Numbered from the stretch's first letter, positions 31,703 to 39,686 are shown. The stretch is DNA of 44,379 nt from IDS-8 sp040902105 (GCA_040902105.1 JBBDXW010000016.1:1-44379); one strand, 5' to 3'. The notes: generated from the letters alone by a model not told the origin. A program made the numbers and translations.

Positions 31703-32709
31703 CTTTTCTTCTCCATGACTTCCACAGTGACCAGTACCGACAAGAACGCCAGACTGAGTGAATAAAACACGCCTGCGACGTGCTGGCGCGGCACCAGGTC
31801 GAACGAGCGAATGGGCAGGCTCTGCAGCCGGTTGACCTCTGCGACGGCCGTCGCAAGCGCATCCGGATCTTCCGCGTCAAAGAGCCGATAGGGCGTTTCA
31901 AGCGTGTTGAAAAAAGCATGCAGCGTGCGTGCCGGAGCCGTTTCGTCCGTCCGGTCCTGAGCAGAAGCCGTGGCAATATCGGCAGCGGTCCCGATCGGCG
32001 GACTGTTGCGCGAGCTGATGTAGATCCAGTACAGCGCTACGCGATTCAGTTGCAACAGGTTGGCGATCCGCTTGCGCGTCGCGAGGTCCAGCCTGGCCCC
32101 ACCGTCGGAAATGAGCAGCACGAGGCGGGAGCCGGTGTACGGTTGGTCATCGAACAGCTTTGCCGCTGCAATGATGCCGTTGCCGACGTCGGTGTCGGTC
32201 AGCCCCCGGCCCACGTTGCCGGCCGTGATCGCTGCCTGAATGGGTTCGGTCTTGTCCGTGAGGGGCAATACCTGGATGGGCTGCGTGCTGAAGACCAGCA
32301 TCGCGTACTGATCATTGCGCCGCGCGGCTACGAACTCTGAAAGGACACGGCGAGCAAGGGTGCCCTTCGAATCGGCGCCTCGCGTGTCGAGCGGGTTTTC
32401 AAACGATTGCCCGCCGAAGGGCTGGTCCATGCTGCGGCTTCGATCCAGCAGCAGGACTATCTGTGCGCCCTCGCCGATCCGCTCCACCCGGGTCGCGGGC
32501 AGAAAAGGGCCGCTCAATCCGAGGAGCAGCAAAACGACAGTCCCCGCGGAGAATATCCGCAGGCCGACCTCCAGTCCGCGCGAAATCCGGTCCTCCGGTA
32601 TGAGGAGGAGCGTCGAGTAGCGGATGGCGGCGCCCGGGCCTGCAAGCAACGGCACCAGGCAGAGCGGCAGCAGCAGAAGCACCCATGGATGATCAATCTC
32701 CAGGTTCAT
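31675..32709 (-). CDS. mxaC: MxaC-like VWA-domain protein
   Basis: A membrane-anchored VWA protein of 344 residues. Two N-terminal helices (PWVLLLLPLCLVPLLAG and FSAGTVVLLLLGLSG) precede the VWA domain with the MIDAS motif DRSRSMD (Asp 89 to Ser 93) and ending VLLISDGGARLD. A C-terminal helix (FYSLSLAFLSVLVTVEVM) closes it. This resembles BatA-type proteins and MxaC, involved in calcium/lanthanide insertion into methanol dehydrogenase. ATG 32709 has AGGGA upstream and lies inside the end of mxaA (17-base overlap). Open reading upstream to 32985 is antisense-like extension and was not used. Confidence 0.88.
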   Translation of the reverse strand: MNLEIDHPWVLLLLPLCLVPLLAGPGAAIRYSTLLLIPEDRISRGLEVGLRIFSAGTVVLLLLGLSGPFLPATRVERIGEGAQIVLLLDRSRSMDQPFGGQSFENPLDTRGADSKGTLARRVLSEFVAARRNDQYAMLVFSTQPIQVLPLTDKTEPIQAAITAGNVGRGLTDTDVGNGIIAAAKLFDDQPYTGSRLVLLISDGGARLDLATRKRIANLLQLNRVALYWIYISSRNSPPIGTAADIATASAQDRTDETAPARTLHAFFNTLETPYRLFDAEDPDALATAVAEVNRLQSLPIRSFDLVPRQHVAGVFYSLSLAFLSVLVTVEVMEKKRWVGEQPTS

Positions 32710-33709
32710 TGAGCTTCCCTGATGATCGGGCTGCTTGAGCCTCGAACGATGGCCGTTGCAGTCGCCGTTCGATTTTGCGGCAGCTGCGGCACAGGCGCAG
32801 CAAGGCGGCGGAGTCGCTCCCGGACGGCTCAGCCGCGGCCGTGTTGGTAAAGAATACCCTCCCTGACGCCGTGAACAGGCGTGCGAACTCGTTGCGCAAG
32901 CCGGCATAGGCGGGATGCGCCGCGAGAAAATCGTCGAGGTTATGCGCAAATACGGCGCGCCCTGCCGTCCTGTTGACGGCCTCATGGACGATTTTTAACC
33001 TGGCTGCAGGGTGCGCGGGCGCCCCTGACGCAGGCTCCGATCGCTTCAATTCACGAACGGCCCTTGCAAAAGGCAGGTTGCCGCGTGCAATGAATGCCCT
33101 GAGACCGCGTCGCCAGGCTGCGAAAAGCAGCAGCGCAGTCAAGGCCGCGCCGGTCCAGGCGAGCCGGGTCTGTCGCGCCTGAACAGGTAGCGGAGCCGGC
33201 GGACGATCCTGCTGCAGGGACGAACCTGACAACCTGTCCGTGCCCAGGGCCGACGTGATCGGCGCGACGCTGACTCTCAGTGCCGGCACCAGCGCGGTCA
33301 GGGGCTCGGCGTCCCCGAGGATCCGGAGATTCTGCTGGGGTAGGGTAACGATGGCGACCGGTTCCGGCGCGAGCGGCGCATTGAAAATCTGGTAGGTCAG
33401 TACGATGTGGTACCGCTGGCCGTTGCTGATCGATTCGGCGCGGACTTCCGGCGCAGCGAGTTCCAGCCACCGGTCCAGCCGTCCCGCTTTCGGCAGGCTG
33501 GCGACATCGAGCCGATAACCGGAACGCACGCTCAGACGCACTTCACGGCGAATCTCGTCGCCGACTGCGTAGCCGAAAGAGCGTGGTTCGACGATGTCGT
33601 TCGCGAGAATCGCCTGCGCCTGCGACAGTCGCGGCCCTGCCAGCAGGGCCAGAAGGATCGCTGCATGGGCAAGCCCGTTGCGACGGAAGAAGCCTGAACA
33701 GTGTCTCAT
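32693..33709 (-). CDS. mxaA: MxaA-like protein
   Basis: A protein of 338 residues with a signal peptide (AHAAILLALLAGPRLSQAQ), a periplasmic beta-rich domain (VRSGYRLDVASLPKAGRLDRWLELAAPEV...YQIFNAPLAPEPVAIVTLPQQNL), a membrane helix (WTGAALTALLLFAAW) and a cytoplasmic helical tail (LKIVHEAVNRTAGRAVFAHNLDDFLAAHPAYAGLRNEFARLFTASGRVFF). This layout matches MxaA, a methanol dehydrogenase maturation factor. I chose ATG 33709 since it opens the signal peptide; TTG 33745 is possible. The ribosome site is weak for both, and coupling to mxaS (43 bases upstream) is likely. Confidence 0.85.
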   Translation of the reverse strand: MRHCSGFFRRNGLAHAAILLALLAGPRLSQAQAILANDIVEPRSFGYAVGDEIRREVRLSVRSGYRLDVASLPKAGRLDRWLELAAPEVRAESISNGQRYHIVLTYQIFNAPLAPEPVAIVTLPQQNLRILGDAEPLTALVPALRVSVAPITSALGTDRLSGSSLQQDRPPAPLPVQARQTRLAWTGAALTALLLFAAWRRGLRAFIARGNLPFARAVRELKRSEPASGAPAHPAARLKIVHEAVNRTAGRAVFAHNLDDFLAAHPAYAGLRNEFARLFTASGRVFFTNTAAAEPSGSDSAALLRLCRSCRKIERRLQRPSFEAQAARSSGKLNEPGD

Positions 33710-33752
33710 CGAAGCATTTCGCCGCGCGGACTTCCGGGACGGCAACGGCGTC

Positions 33753-34676
33753 TCAGCCGAAAAAATACCGGGTCACTGCATCGGCCTCGAACCGATCCTG
33801 CAGAATGAGCGGCTTCAGTCCAAAACGCGCGCAACAGTCTGTCCGTGCCCGGGCCCGGGCGGCCACGGATTTCTGCAGCCGGCGCGCCAGCGCCGGACGC
33901 AACAGCAGCATACGCTCCACGCCGGTCTCCGGGTCGACTACCCGCGCTATGCCGAACCGCGGCGCCACCCCCTCGGCACTGTCCCACAGCACTACCGGCA
34001 CCACGGTGTGCAGGGCGAGATCGGCCAGCAGCTTGCCGAGCATGTCCATAGGAAAATGAAAGTCCGAGATCAGAAACACGAGCGACCGTGACGGCGGCAT
34101 TTGTTCGACAGCCTTGATCAAACCCAGTGCACTGCGGCCGGACGGCTCCAGGTTGCGCAATTTTGCCGTTACCAAAGTCCCGGCCGCCCGGCTCCTCGTC
34201 AGCGGCAGCGCCAGGTCCTCGCGAATTTCGCTGTCGCAGCCGGTGAACGCGAGCGGGTCGCCGCTGCGGTAGGCAGAAAGGGCCAGAGACTCGATGAAAT
34301 CCGCCAGCAGGTCCATTTTCCGGCAGCGGCCCGCGAAACCCATCGATGCGGATACGTCGGCCAGTACCCGGACCGGCACGGCGCCTCTTTGCGTGTAAAC
34401 CCGCATCATCACCTGGTGGAACGGATCGCGCAAACTGGCGGCGATATCGAAGCGGCGAGGATCGGGAGCGGCCAGCAGGGTCGCATGCCCGCGGAACTCC
34501 ATGCCCCCGCCGCGCTGGGTGCCCGGGTGCGCGCCGGGATCAACCCGGCGCGTGCGCACCGGAAGGCGGTAGTGAAAGGTTTCAATGCTCCTCGGCAAAC
34601 CCTGCCGCAGCCCGGTTGCGGAACCGCCCGCCGCGCCGGAACGACGCTCGCGGAGCGGATTGTTCACACCGCTCAC
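33753..34676 (-). CDS. mxaS: MxaS-like DUF58 protein
   Basis: A cytoplasmic protein of 307 residues of the DUF58/VWA-like family. The family signature is seen in MEFRGHATLLAAPDPRRFDIAASLRDPFHQVMMRVYTQRGAVPVRVLADVSASMGFAG, where DVSASM is a metal-binding VWA-like motif. It is followed by SLVFLISDFHFPMDMLGKLLADLA. MxaS works with the MoxR-type ATPase in methanol dehydrogenase maturation. GTG 34676 overlaps the mxaR stop by four bases (GTGA), showing translational coupling, which supports the MoxR-DUF58 pairing known across bacteria. Confidence 0.87.
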   Translation of the reverse strand: MSGVNNPLRERRSGAAGGSATGLRQGLPRSIETFHYRLPVRTRRVDPGAHPGTQRGGGMEFRGHATLLAAPDPRRFDIAASLRDPFHQVMMRVYTQRGAVPVRVLADVSASMGFAGRCRKMDLLADFIESLALSAYRSGDPLAFTGCDSEIREDLALPLTRSRAAGTLVTAKLRNLEPSGRSALGLIKAVEQMPPSRSLVFLISDFHFPMDMLGKLLADLALHTVVPVVLWDSAEGVAPRFGIARVVDPETGVERMLLLRPALARRLQKSVAARARARTDCCARFGLKPLILQDRFEADAVTRYFFG

Positions 34677-35728
34677 GGCGCAGAAACCCGGTTCAGGATG
34701 TGGTCGAGGAACTCCCGGATGAGCTCCGAGCGGCGTAATTCGTAGACCGGCCTCAGGAAGACGCGATGACCTACCGCTGCATGGAACACCTGGTGGATGT
34801 CCTCCGGGCCCGCCGAATCGCGGCCGTTCAGCCAGGCGGCCACCCTGGCCGCCCGGAGGAGCATGCTCATCCCGCGGGGACTTACGCCGGCCTGGATCAA
34901 CTGCCCGACGTCAACGTCGCTCATCCGAACGCCGAAAGCCGCAGGCTTCGAGGTCGCACGACAAAGGTCCAGAGCGTAGGTCTCCAGGACGGCCGTGGTC
35001 CTGACGTAATCCTGCACCCGCCCGGCCACGTCGTTCAGCCGCTCGAACGCCAACAGGCCTTGCGGCAGGCGCTCCAGCAACCTGTCAACGTCGTGGAACC
35101 GCGTTTCCACCATGAGCGCACGTTGCAGCTCGGGATCTTCAGGCGCCTCGATCTCGATTTCCATGAGAAAACGATCTCGCGCTGCGGCCGGAATCTCGAA
35201 GGTTTCCTCCTTTTCGACGCGATTTCGGTCGGCAAAGACCTGCAGATGTGGAAAATAATACTGGCGGTCGAATGCGGTCACGCTGCGTTCCGCCATCACG
35301 CGCAGCAGCAGCGAATGCATCTGCGGGCGAGCCCGGTTGACCTCGTTGAAAAAGAAAGTCGAGAGAGCCTCGCCGTGTTTCAACAACGGCCCGGGCGCTA
35401 CTTTCGGTTTGCCGTGCTCGTCGACATAGGTGTAATAGATCAGATCGCTCGGCATCAGGTCGATGGTGCCCTCGATCCGTTCGTAGCCGCCGCCAATGAC
35501 GCGAGCGACGCTGCGCAGCAGGGTTGTCTTGCCGACGCCAACGTCGCCCTCGAGGAGGACGTGTCCACGCCCGAAAACCGCAATGTTCAGCAGGCGAACG
35601 GCAGCCTCCTGCCCCAGAACGACGGCGTTGATCTCGGCTTCGAGCCTCACGGCAGCGGCTCGCCAGGCATGGAGGTCCTCGTCGGGCTGGACGACCTCGT
35701 ACGAGCTTGATGATTTCTCGGGCAACAC
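34673..35728 (-). CDS. mxaR: MoxR-family AAA+ ATPase (MxaR)
   Basis: A MoxR-type AAA+ ATPase of 351 residues, first gene of a six-gene operon. Walker A is GDVGVGKTTLL (61-71). Walker B reads STFFFNEVNRARPQ, with Asn 128 where most MoxR proteins have Asp before Glu 129. The sensor region includes FADRNRVEKEETFEIPAAARDRF, and the C-terminal lid is GVSPRGMSMLLRAARVAAWLNGRDSAGPEDIHQVFHAAVGHRV. MoxR ATPases act with DUF58 and VWA partners in enzyme maturation; MxaR is the methanol dehydrogenase member. The start GTG 35728 has GAGGGG close upstream; TTG 35725 would have better spacing. It is divergent from xoxF and its small upstream gene. Confidence 0.92.
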   Translation of the reverse strand: MLPEKSSSSYEVVQPDEDLHAWRAAAVRLEAEINAVVLGQEAAVRLLNIAVFGRGHVLLEGDVGVGKTTLLRSVARVIGGGYERIEGTIDLMPSDLIYYTYVDEHGKPKVAPGPLLKHGEALSTFFFNEVNRARPQMHSLLLRVMAERSVTAFDRQYYFPHLQVFADRNRVEKEETFEIPAAARDRFLMEIEIEAPEDPELQRALMVETRFHDVDRLLERLPQGLLAFERLNDVAGRVQDYVRTTAVLETYALDLCRATSKPAAFGVRMSDVDVGQLIQAGVSPRGMSMLLRAARVAAWLNGRDSAGPEDIHQVFHAAVGHRVFLRPVYELRRSELIREFLDHILNRVSAP

Positions 35729-35752
35729 GCCCCTCGCGGACGATTTGCACGA

Positions 35753-35781
35753 ATTTTAGGTGATTTGGCCCCAAGCGTCCA
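35753..35781 (-). promoter_or_regulatory. Candidate mxaR promoter
   Basis: On the minus strand, TGGACG (35776-35781) and TAAAAT (35753-35758) are separated by 17 bases, about 25 bases before the mxaR start codon. This is a moderate sigma-70-type match found by eye. Confidence 0.35.
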
Positions 35782-35787
35782 CGAACC

Positions 35788-35832
35788 ACCCCGGTGCGCC
35801 GGGGTTGTCGCGGCGACAAGCTCTGTTATGAT
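35788..35832 (+). promoter_or_regulatory. Candidate promoter with overlapping palindromes before the xoxF operon
   Basis: TTGTCG (35805-35810) and TATGAT (35827-35832), 16 bases apart, form a good sigma-70-type promoter for the plus-strand genes starting at 35869. The -35 box is the left arm of a perfect inverted repeat TTGTCGC-G-GCGACAA (35805-35819). A second inverted repeat, ACCCCGG with CCGGGGT, lies at 35788-35805. A regulator bound to the palindrome would block the -35. Since mxaR faces the other way, one operator could control both directions. I cannot name the regulator. Confidence 0.45.
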
Positions 35833-35868
35833 GATATGGACGGAGTACGCTTTCACCGGACCCACGAA

Positions 35869-36258
35869 ATGCGAACGACTTCTGTTGTCAAGCCCGCTCT
35901 CCGGATCCTGGCTGTCGCCGGGTTCGCATCTCTCGGCGCAAACGCAAATCCCAGCGTAAATGACAAGCCAAACGAGTTTCCCACGCTGGCCCGCGTCGAG
36001 TATGTGCTGCGCTGCATGGACTATCACGGCGGGCAGGTTTACGAGAACATGTACTCCTGTGTTTGCAGTATTGACAGAATAGCCACCGAGCTCAGCTACG
36101 ACGAGTTCGTGCAAGGCGAAGTCCTCGCCCAGCTGCGTACCACTCCGGGAGAACGCGGCGGTTTGTTTCGTGAGGGCGGGAAAGAGTTGGTCGCGAAGTA
36201 CCTCGAAGTTACCGAGGCAGCGGAAGAATCCTGTTTCAGCTCGATCGACCCGGCATAA
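35869..36258 (+). CDS. Small exported cysteine-containing protein upstream of xoxF
   Basis: An exported protein of 129 residues from ATG 35869, with a signal peptide (ALRILAVAGFASLGANA). An in-frame ATG at 35836 overlaps the candidate -10 box and is less likely. The mature part has four cysteines: 49, 64, 66 and 122 (VLRCMDYHGGQVYENMYSCVCSIDRIATELSYDEF...EESCFSSI), probably two disulphides or a metal site. I do not recognise the family. It lies 96 bases upstream of xoxF in the same direction and may be co-transcribed. Position suggests a role in methanol dehydrogenase function or assembly. Confidence 0.75.
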   Translation: MRTTSVVKPALRILAVAGFASLGANANPSVNDKPNEFPTLARVEYVLRCMDYHGGQVYENMYSCVCSIDRIATELSYDEFVQGEVLAQLRTTPGERGGLFREGGKELVAKYLEVTEAAEESCFSSIDPA

Positions 36259-36354
36259 CGCAAGAATTAAAGTTGGTGTGCTCGCAGCGGCAAACGCGAA
36301 CTTTGCTGCGGTCACCTCGTCGATAACACGTCGACAACAAATGAGGAGAGGAAC

Positions 36355-38160
36355 ATGAAAAGGCGTTTACTGATTACCGTTGGCCTCGCAGCCGCGCTTA
36401 TGGCGCCGGCGTTGTCGACGGCAAATCCCGAGCTCATGGAGCTCATGGGCGATCCTGACAACTGGGCGATCTGGGGAGGCGACTACGGCGGGCAACGCTA
36501 CAGCGAGCTCGATGAGATCAACACACGAAACGTAGGCGACCTGCAGGTTGCGTGGACGTTCTCGACCGGCGTGCTGCGCGGTCATGAAGGCGGTCCGCTG
36601 GTAATCGGAGATACGCTGTACATACACACTCCGTTCCCCAACAAGGTTTTCGCCATCAACCAGGAAGACCAGAGCATCATCTGGCGATACGAACCCGTGC
36701 AGGATGCGGAAGAAACGATACCGGTGATGTGCTGCGACACCGTCGCTCGCGGTCTCGCGTATGCTGACGGCAAGATATTCCTTCAGCAGGCGGACACCAC
36801 CCTTGTTGCGCTGGATGCCAAAACCGGCAAGGAAATCTGGAAGGTCAAGAATGGTGATCCGAAGAAGGGCGAAACCAACACCAACGCTCCGATTGTCGTC
36901 AAAGACAAAATAATAACCGGCATCAGCGGCGGTGAGTTCGGCGTGCGAGGCTTCGTAGTCGCCTACGACATCAGCGATGGCTCGGTGGCCTGGAAGGGCT
37001 ATAGCGTCGGATCGGACAAAGACACGCTGATCGACCCACGGACAACCACTCATCTGGGCGAACGGGTGGGGTCGAATTCCAGCATCAAGACCTGGGAAGG
37101 CGACCAGTGGGAGATCGGTGGCGGTACCACCTGGGGTTGGTATTCCTACGATCCGGACACCAACCTGGTCTACTACGGCTCGGGCAACCCCGGCACATGG
37201 AATCCGGTAGTGCGGCCCGGCGACAACCGCTGGTCGATGACCATCTTTGCCCGCGACCTCGATACGGGCAAGGTCAAGTGGTTGTATCAAATGACGCCTC
37301 ACGACGAGTGGGACTTCGATGGCGTCAATGAAATGATTCTTGCCGATCTCGAAATCGGCGGTAAGACCCGCAAGACGCTGGTGCACTTCGACCGTAATGG
37401 ATTCGGTTACACACTGGATCGGGTAACCGGGGAATTGCTGGTCGCAGAGAAGTACGACCCGGCCGTCAATTGGGCCACCCACGTCGACATGGAAACCGGC
37501 CGGCCGGAGGTCGTGGCGCAGTACAGCACGCACCAGACCGGCGAAGACACCAATACCGAAGACGTTTGTCCGGCTGCGTTGGGCAGCAAGGATCAGCAGC
37601 CTGCCGCTTTTTCACCGAAGACCAAGCTGTTCTATGTACCCACCAATCACGTGTGCATGGATTACGAGCCGTTCGAAGTGGAGTATGTTGCAGGTCAGCC
37701 TTACGTAGGGGCGACGCTGAGCATGTTTCCGGCAGGCCAGGTGACCGGCGATGGCAGTACCAATCTGGGCAATTTCATTGCCTGGGACGCCTCGAAGGGC
37801 GAGATTGCCTGGTCACTGCCTGAGCCTTTCTCCGTCTGGAGCGGCGCGTTGGCTACGGCGGGTGATGTGGTCTTCTATGGCACGCTGGAAGGCTATCTCA
37901 AGGCGGTTGACGCGAAGACCGGCAAAGAGCTTTACAAGTTCAAGACGCCGTCCGGCATTATCGGCAACGTCAATACCTGGACGTACAACGGCAAGCAGTA
38001 CGTGGGCGTGCTCTCAGGAATCGGCGGCTGGGCCGGCATCGGCATGGCAGCCGGGCTGACAGGCGACACCGAAGGGCTGGGCGCCGTGGGCGCTTACAAG
38101 TCACTCGATAAATATACGCAGCTCGGCGGCGTATTGACGGTGTTTGCATTGCCCGACTAG
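36355..38160 (+). CDS. xoxF: Lanthanide-dependent methanol dehydrogenase, XoxF type
   Basis: A PQQ-dependent methanol dehydrogenase of 601 residues, periplasmic (signal peptide LLITVGLAAALMAPALSTA). The eight-bladed propeller has repeated W-motifs such as LVALDAKTGKEIWKVKNGD. The vicinal disulphide that stacks on PQQ is Cys 126-127 (PVMCCDTV). Metal and catalytic residues are Glu 194 (SGGEFGVRG), Asn 278 (YGSGNPGTWNP), the catalytic Asp 320 and Asp 322 in HDEWDFDGVNEM. The second aspartate, an alanine in calcium-type MxaF, is the mark of lanthanide-dependent XoxF. No mxaI small-subunit gene is present, as expected for XoxF. XoxF enzymes can oxidise methanol as far as formate. ATG 36355 has GAGGAGAGG upstream. 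A strong terminator follows the gene. Confidence 0.96.
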   Translation: MKRRLLITVGLAAALMAPALSTANPELMELMGDPDNWAIWGGDYGGQRYSELDEINTRNVGDLQVAWTFSTGVLRGHEGGPLVIGDTLYIHTPFPNKVFAINQEDQSIIWRYEPVQDAEETIPVMCCDTVARGLAYADGKIFLQQADTTLVALDAKTGKEIWKVKNGDPKKGETNTNAPIVVKDKIITGISGGEFGVRGFVVAYDISDGSVAWKGYSVGSDKDTLIDPRTTTHLGERVGSNSSIKTWEGDQWEIGGGTTWGWYSYDPDTNLVYYGSGNPGTWNPVVRPGDNRWSMTIFARDLDTGKVKWLYQMTPHDEWDFDGVNEMILADLEIGGKTRKTLVHFDRNGFGYTLDRVTGELLVAEKYDPAVNWATHVDMETGRPEVVAQYSTHQTGEDTNTEDVCPAALGSKDQQPAAFSPKTKLFYVPTNHVCMDYEPFEVEYVAGQPYVGATLSMFPAGQVTGDGSTNLGNFIAWDASKGEIAWSLPEPFSVWSGALATAGDVVFYGTLEGYLKAVDAKTGKELYKFKTPSGIIGNVNTWTYNGKQYVGVLSGIGGWAGIGMAAGLTGDTEGLGAVGAYKSLDKYTQLGGVLTVFALPD

Positions 38161-38209
38161 ATATCCGGCAGTGCCCGACCGGGTGTTTTGCTAGTGTTTT
38201 GTTGAGTAA

Positions 38210-38243
38210 CCCCCGGCTGCGTTTCCGCAGTCGGGGGTTTTTT
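38210..38243 (+). terminator. Strong intrinsic terminator after xoxF
   Basis: A 12-base-pair stem, CCCCCGGCTGCG with CGCAGTCGGGGG (one G-T pair), a TTTC loop and a run of six T. It lies 50 bases after the xoxF stop and only 22 bases before the xoxG start, so it should make most transcripts xoxF-only, with xoxG and xoxJ read through at a lower level or from another promoter. Confidence 0.88.
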
Positions 38244-38264
38244 GTTGCAGTCGAATCAGAGAGA

Positions 38265-38792
38265 ATGGTGCTCATGCCGCTTTGCTTCAATCAGACGCCG
38301 GTGCAGAAAATCGCCAGGTCGATTGTGTGGCTGCTTGTTGGCTGCCTGCCGCTGGCCTGCGCGGTGCAAAACGCTACCGGGGCCGGCGAACAGACTGCGG
38401 CTTCAATTTCTGCTGCCGCACCCGCGGAGGCTGCGAGCGCAGCCGGCGAGAAGTTCTACGACGTCGATTGCAACCAGGTCGACGAGAGCGGGAACAAGGT
38501 TTGTGTCACGGACAAGGGCACCTATGTGGGTTGGCGTACGTTTCACGCCACCTGTCACGCCTGTCACGGTCAGAACGCCGTCGGCAGCTCTTTCGCGCCC
38601 AGTCTGCTGAAGCCTATCGACAAGGCGCGTTTCGAGGATGTGGTCACGAACGGCTTCAGTGGCCAGATCGGCATCATGCCGGCCTGGGGACAGAACCCCA
38701 ACGTCAAGGACTTCATCGACGAGCTGTATGCGTATCAGCAGGCCAGGGCTGACGGGATTTTAAAGCCCGGCCGGCCGAAGAGAAAGGACTGA
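38265..38792 (+). CDS. xoxG: Cytochrome c electron acceptor of XoxF
   Basis: A c-type cytochrome of 175 residues with a single heme site, CHACH (97-101), and a probable Met ligand in IGIMPAWGQNP. The N-terminus is exported: the helix IARSIVWLLVGCLPLACA contains a possible lipobox (LVGC) or a type I cleavage site after LACA. A low-complexity Ala-rich linker precedes the heme domain. XoxG/MxaG cytochromes take electrons from methanol dehydrogenase; place and heme pattern fit. The ATG 38265 and ATG 38274 are both possible; earlier in-frame starts lie inside the terminator. The gap to the next gene is 2 bases. Confidence 0.88.
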   Translation: MVLMPLCFNQTPVQKIARSIVWLLVGCLPLACAVQNATGAGEQTAASISAAAPAEAASAAGEKFYDVDCNQVDESGNKVCVTDKGTYVGWRTFHATCHACHGQNAVGSSFAPSLLKPIDKARFEDVVTNGFSGQIGIMPAWGQNPNVKDFIDELYAYQQARADGILKPGRPKRKD

Positions 38793-38794
38793 AC

Positions 38795-39655
38795 GTGCCG
38801 AAGATCGGAAAGTGTCATGCGTTGTTACTCACCGCTGCGGTGCTGGCGCAGGCGGCGGGTGCAGTCGAGCAGGGTGTCTTTCGGGTTTGCGCGGATCCGA
38901 ACAACCTGCCGTTCTCGCATAAGAATTTGCAAGGATTCGAGAACAAACTCGCCGATCTGTGGAGCGAGCGACTCGGCCTGCAGCTGCAATACACCTGGTT
39001 TCCGCAGCGGATGGGCTTTGTGAGAAACACGCTCCGCTCCAAGAACGAACGCAATGAATACAAGTGCGATGTCGTCATGGGCGTTGCGGAGGGATACGAG
39101 CAGCTGATGACGACGAAGCCCTATTACCGCTCCACTTATGCGCTGGTTTACGTGAAGGGGCGCGGCCTCGACGAAGTTCACAGCGGCAAGGACTTCCTGA
39201 ACCTGGATGACGAGCGTAAAGCCGGCCTCAGAATCGGCGCGTTCGACAAGACTCCGGGTCCAGCCTGGCTGTCACGGCATGGCATGTTGCAGCAAATGGC
39301 GTCCTACCAGGCCATGTCCGGCGATCCCGATTACTATCCCGGCAAGATACTCGAACAGGCGCTGGTCGAGGATGAGGTGGACGCAGCGATTGTCTGGGGA
39401 CCTATAGCAGGCTTTTTCGCAAAGCGGACCGAAAAGGTCGAGATGGTTGTCATCCCGCTGGAGTCGGAACCCGGCGTCAAGTTCGATTTCGCGATCTCCG
39501 CCGGTGTGCGGCGTGGAGAGCCCGACGCGAAAGCTCGACTCGAGCGACTGATGGATGAGACCTCCGGTGAGACCCAGGCACTTCTCGAAAGCTATAATGT
39601 GCCTCTTCTGGAGCTACAGGCGGCGGCGTCCGAACCCGCCGGCGATCGGGACTGA
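38795..39655 (+). CDS. xoxJ: XoxJ/MxaJ periplasmic solute-binding-like protein
   Basis: A periplasmic type II solute-binding fold protein of 286 residues, with a signal peptide (CHALLLTAAVLAQAAGA). It opens FRVCADPNNLPFSHKNLQGFENKLADLWSERLGLQLQYTWFPQRMGFVRNTL, the typical pattern of quinoprotein-associated binding proteins. It continues YKCDVVMGVAEGYEQLMTTKPYYRSTYALVY. XoxJ is thought to bind or activate XoxF, perhaps in PQQ or metal loading, rather than transport a solute; no ABC transporter genes are near. GTG 38795 has AAGGA at 6-base spacing. It is the last gene of the xox unit and faces the convergent FkbM-like gene 31 bases away. Confidence 0.9.
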   Translation: MPKIGKCHALLLTAAVLAQAAGAVEQGVFRVCADPNNLPFSHKNLQGFENKLADLWSERLGLQLQYTWFPQRMGFVRNTLRSKNERNEYKCDVVMGVAEGYEQLMTTKPYYRSTYALVYVKGRGLDEVHSGKDFLNLDDERKAGLRIGAFDKTPGPAWLSRHGMLQQMASYQAMSGDPDYYPGKILEQALVEDEVDAAIVWGPIAGFFAKRTEKVEMVVIPLESEPGVKFDFAISAGVRRGEPDAKARLERLMDETSGETQALLESYNVPLLELQAAASEPAGDRD

Positions 39656-39686
39656 ATCGAGTTTGACCGACCGGCCGGCGCGACTC

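Noticed and set aside
36367..37533. Minus-strand frame of 388 codons inside xoxF
   Set aside because: A codon-bias artefact of the strongly conserved xoxF sequence.
38199..38264. N-terminal extension of the xoxG product starting at 38199
   Set aside because: These codons lie across the xoxF terminator hairpin; the signal peptide starts at 38265 or 38274.
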